From the NCBI GenBank assembly GCA_017477005.1, contig JAFUXY010000377.1, positions 1 to 6,116 of the forward strand: a stretch of 6,116 bases of DNA, in the 5' to 3' direction. Shown piece after piece: positions 5,339 to 6,116 of the stretch. Position 1 is the stretch's first letter, and every line of letters begins with the position of its first letter. The notes below the pieces were generated by a model. It made no database searches. It saw only the letters and a program-made list of their open reading frames with translations, and was not told the origin of the DNA. The position numbers were made by a program, and so were the translations under genes. Origin of the DNA: Lachnospiraceae bacterium (GTDB taxonomy: Bacteria; Bacillota; Clostridia; Lachnospirales; Lachnospiraceae).

Positions 5339-6116
5339 ATTCCGCCGCATCCTCCAGTCGCTCCCGCATATCCTCAAGCGTGTCCATCTGCCCCATATCC
5401 AGCCAGGCATGCTCGCTCACGGGGTAGATCCCCACCCGCTGTCCTTCTGCCTTGACTTTTTCGATGATGTCCGGGAATCCCATGAACGTGTGCTCCGGAA
5501 TCATCTCCAGCACCTCCGGCTCAATGATATACACGCCGGTGTTGGTAAGGAACGACATCTGCGGCTTCTCTTCGATGGTCTCGAGCTTCCCGTCGTCGCC
5601 GAGATGAACCACGCCGTACGGGATCGGGTAGGTTTTCAACGATGACACCATCGTGATCATGTTCTGGTGCTTTTTGTGGGAAGCCATCATTTTCCCGAAG
5701 TCATCGCGGACCAAGATGTCGCAGTTTGAGAGTATGAATGTGTCCTTGATCTTGTTTTTCAGCAAATACAATCCGCCGCCGGTTCCCAGCGGCTCGTCCT
5801 CGTCCGCATAGAACACATCGTAATCCTTCTCGATCTCATTGAAGTACGCCTTGATCATGTTTTTCTTGACGTTGACCACGAGATGGAATTCGTGGCAGCC
5901 GAAGTCCTGGAACTGCCTTATGATCCGTTCCACGATAGGGACATCGCCAATCGGGATCAGCGGCTTCGGAAGGATCTTCGTATAGGGGTATAGTCTTGTT
6001 CCGCTTCCGCCCGCCATGATCACCACGGGTGTATTTTTCAGCGCAAGATCGCTTCTTCCGCCGGAAAAACCCTCATCGAACAGGATGCGGAGGACCCGCC
6101 TGTCCTCATCAACCAC
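5316..6116 (-). CDS. ptmE: PtmE-like sugar-1-phosphate nucleotidyltransferase (5' end beyond window)
   Basis: The C-terminal 266 codons of a nucleotidyltransferase are visible; the frame is open to the right edge, so the GTG at 6116 is probably internal. The first 13 residues (VVDEDRRVLRILF) resemble the end of a CBS domain, which PtmE-type enzymes carry at their N terminus. After a linker the catalytic domain starts: AGGSGTRLYPYTKILPKPL at 35-53 is the nucleotide-binding signature with Arg41 and Lys51, NVKKNMIKAYF is at 82-92, EPLGTGGGL at 108-116, SNCDILV at 130-136 and AWLDMGQMDTL near the C terminus. PtmE of Campylobacter jejuni makes GDP-glucosamine, the first dedicated step of its legionaminic acid route. 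A glucose- or mannose-1-phosphate enzyme is the alternative, but the NxPVVIMAGG entry and KNMIKAYF block favour PtmE. It overlaps the MNT gene by 23 nt. Confidence 0.82.
   Translation of the reverse strand: MVDEDRRVLRILFDEGFSGGRSDLALKNTPVVIMAGGSGTRLYPYTKILPKPLIPIGDVPIVERIIRQFQDFGCHEFHLVVNVKKNMIKAYFNEIEKDYDVFYADEDEPLGTGGGLYLLKNKIKDTFILSNCDILVRDDFGKMMASHKKHQNMITMVSSLKTYPIPYGVVHLGDDGKLETIEEKPQMSFLTNTGVYIIEPEVLEMIPEHTFMGFPDIIEKVKAEGQRVGIYPVSEHAWLDMGQMDTLEDMRERLEDAAEYAEENQR
5351..5355 (-). promoter_or_regulatory. Ribosome binding site for the MNT gene
   Basis: GGAGG on the minus strand lies inside the end of the upstream nucleotidyltransferase gene, 12 nt before ATG 5338. It directly abuts another ATG at 5350, which has no room for initiation. 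The spacing is on the long side, so coupling to upstream translation may help. Confidence 0.5.

Noticed and set aside
5339..5410. Longer MNT protein starting at 5410
   Set aside because: The extra 24 residues are the PtmE-like coding region read in another frame, and no ribosome binding site at suitable distance precedes 5410; MNT homology begins after ATG 5338.

Overview
The window is one co-directional block of genes on the minus strand, read from position 6116 down to 1. It is an operon for making and activating a nonulosonic (sialic-acid-like) sugar, with a small MNT/HEPN toxin-antitoxin-type gene pair inserted in it. Strong AGGGGG and GGAGG ribosome binding sites, tight overlaps and about 50% G+C in the sugar genes fit a Gram-positive, probably Clostridia/Lachnospiraceae-like, gut or rumen bacterium. 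That placement is an inference from style, not a proven assignment.

Layout in transcription order: (1) 6116-5316, 3' part of a PtmE-like sugar-1-phosphate nucleotidyltransferase, cut by the window edge just after the tail of a probable CBS-domain region; (2) 5338-4991, a minimal nucleotidyltransferase (MNT) with GSx10DxD; (3) 4998-4720, a HEPN-domain protein that stops early at a TGA, with recognisable HEPN coding continuing in the same frame for 16 more codons; (4) a gap at 4719-4616 holding that remnant and a tiny leader ORF; (5) 4615-3932, NeuD/PglD-type acyltransferase; (6) 3935-2934, NeuB-type synthase; (7) 2872-1712, NeuC-type hydrolysing 2-epimerase; (8) 1715-1 and beyond, a fusion of a NeuA-type CMP-sugar synthetase with a FlaA1/PglF-type nucleotide-sugar 4,6-dehydratase, cut by the left edge.

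Together the enzymes cover almost all of a legionaminic-acid-type route: nucleotide activation of an amino sugar (PtmE-like), 4,6-dehydration (SDR half of the fusion), N-acylation (NeuD-like), hydrolysing epimerisation (NeuC-like), condensation with phosphoenolpyruvate (NeuB-like) and CMP activation (NeuA half). The missing step is the PLP aminotransferase (LegC type), expected just outside the window. A plain N-acetylneuraminic acid route would use NeuA-D but has no need for a 4,6-dehydratase or a PtmE-like enzyme, so a 6-deoxy nonulosonate is the better reading. The product probably decorates a surface polysaccharide or flagellin.

The most noteworthy points are the NeuA-dehydratase fusion with a Gly/Ser/Asn/Asp-rich stretch near its visible end, the AT-rich MNT/HEPN pair wedged between sugar genes, the apparent nonsense truncation of the HEPN gene, and a six-codon leader ORF with the only good ribosome binding site ahead of neuD. 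No RNA genes, CRISPR arrays, insertion sequences or convincing terminators were seen.
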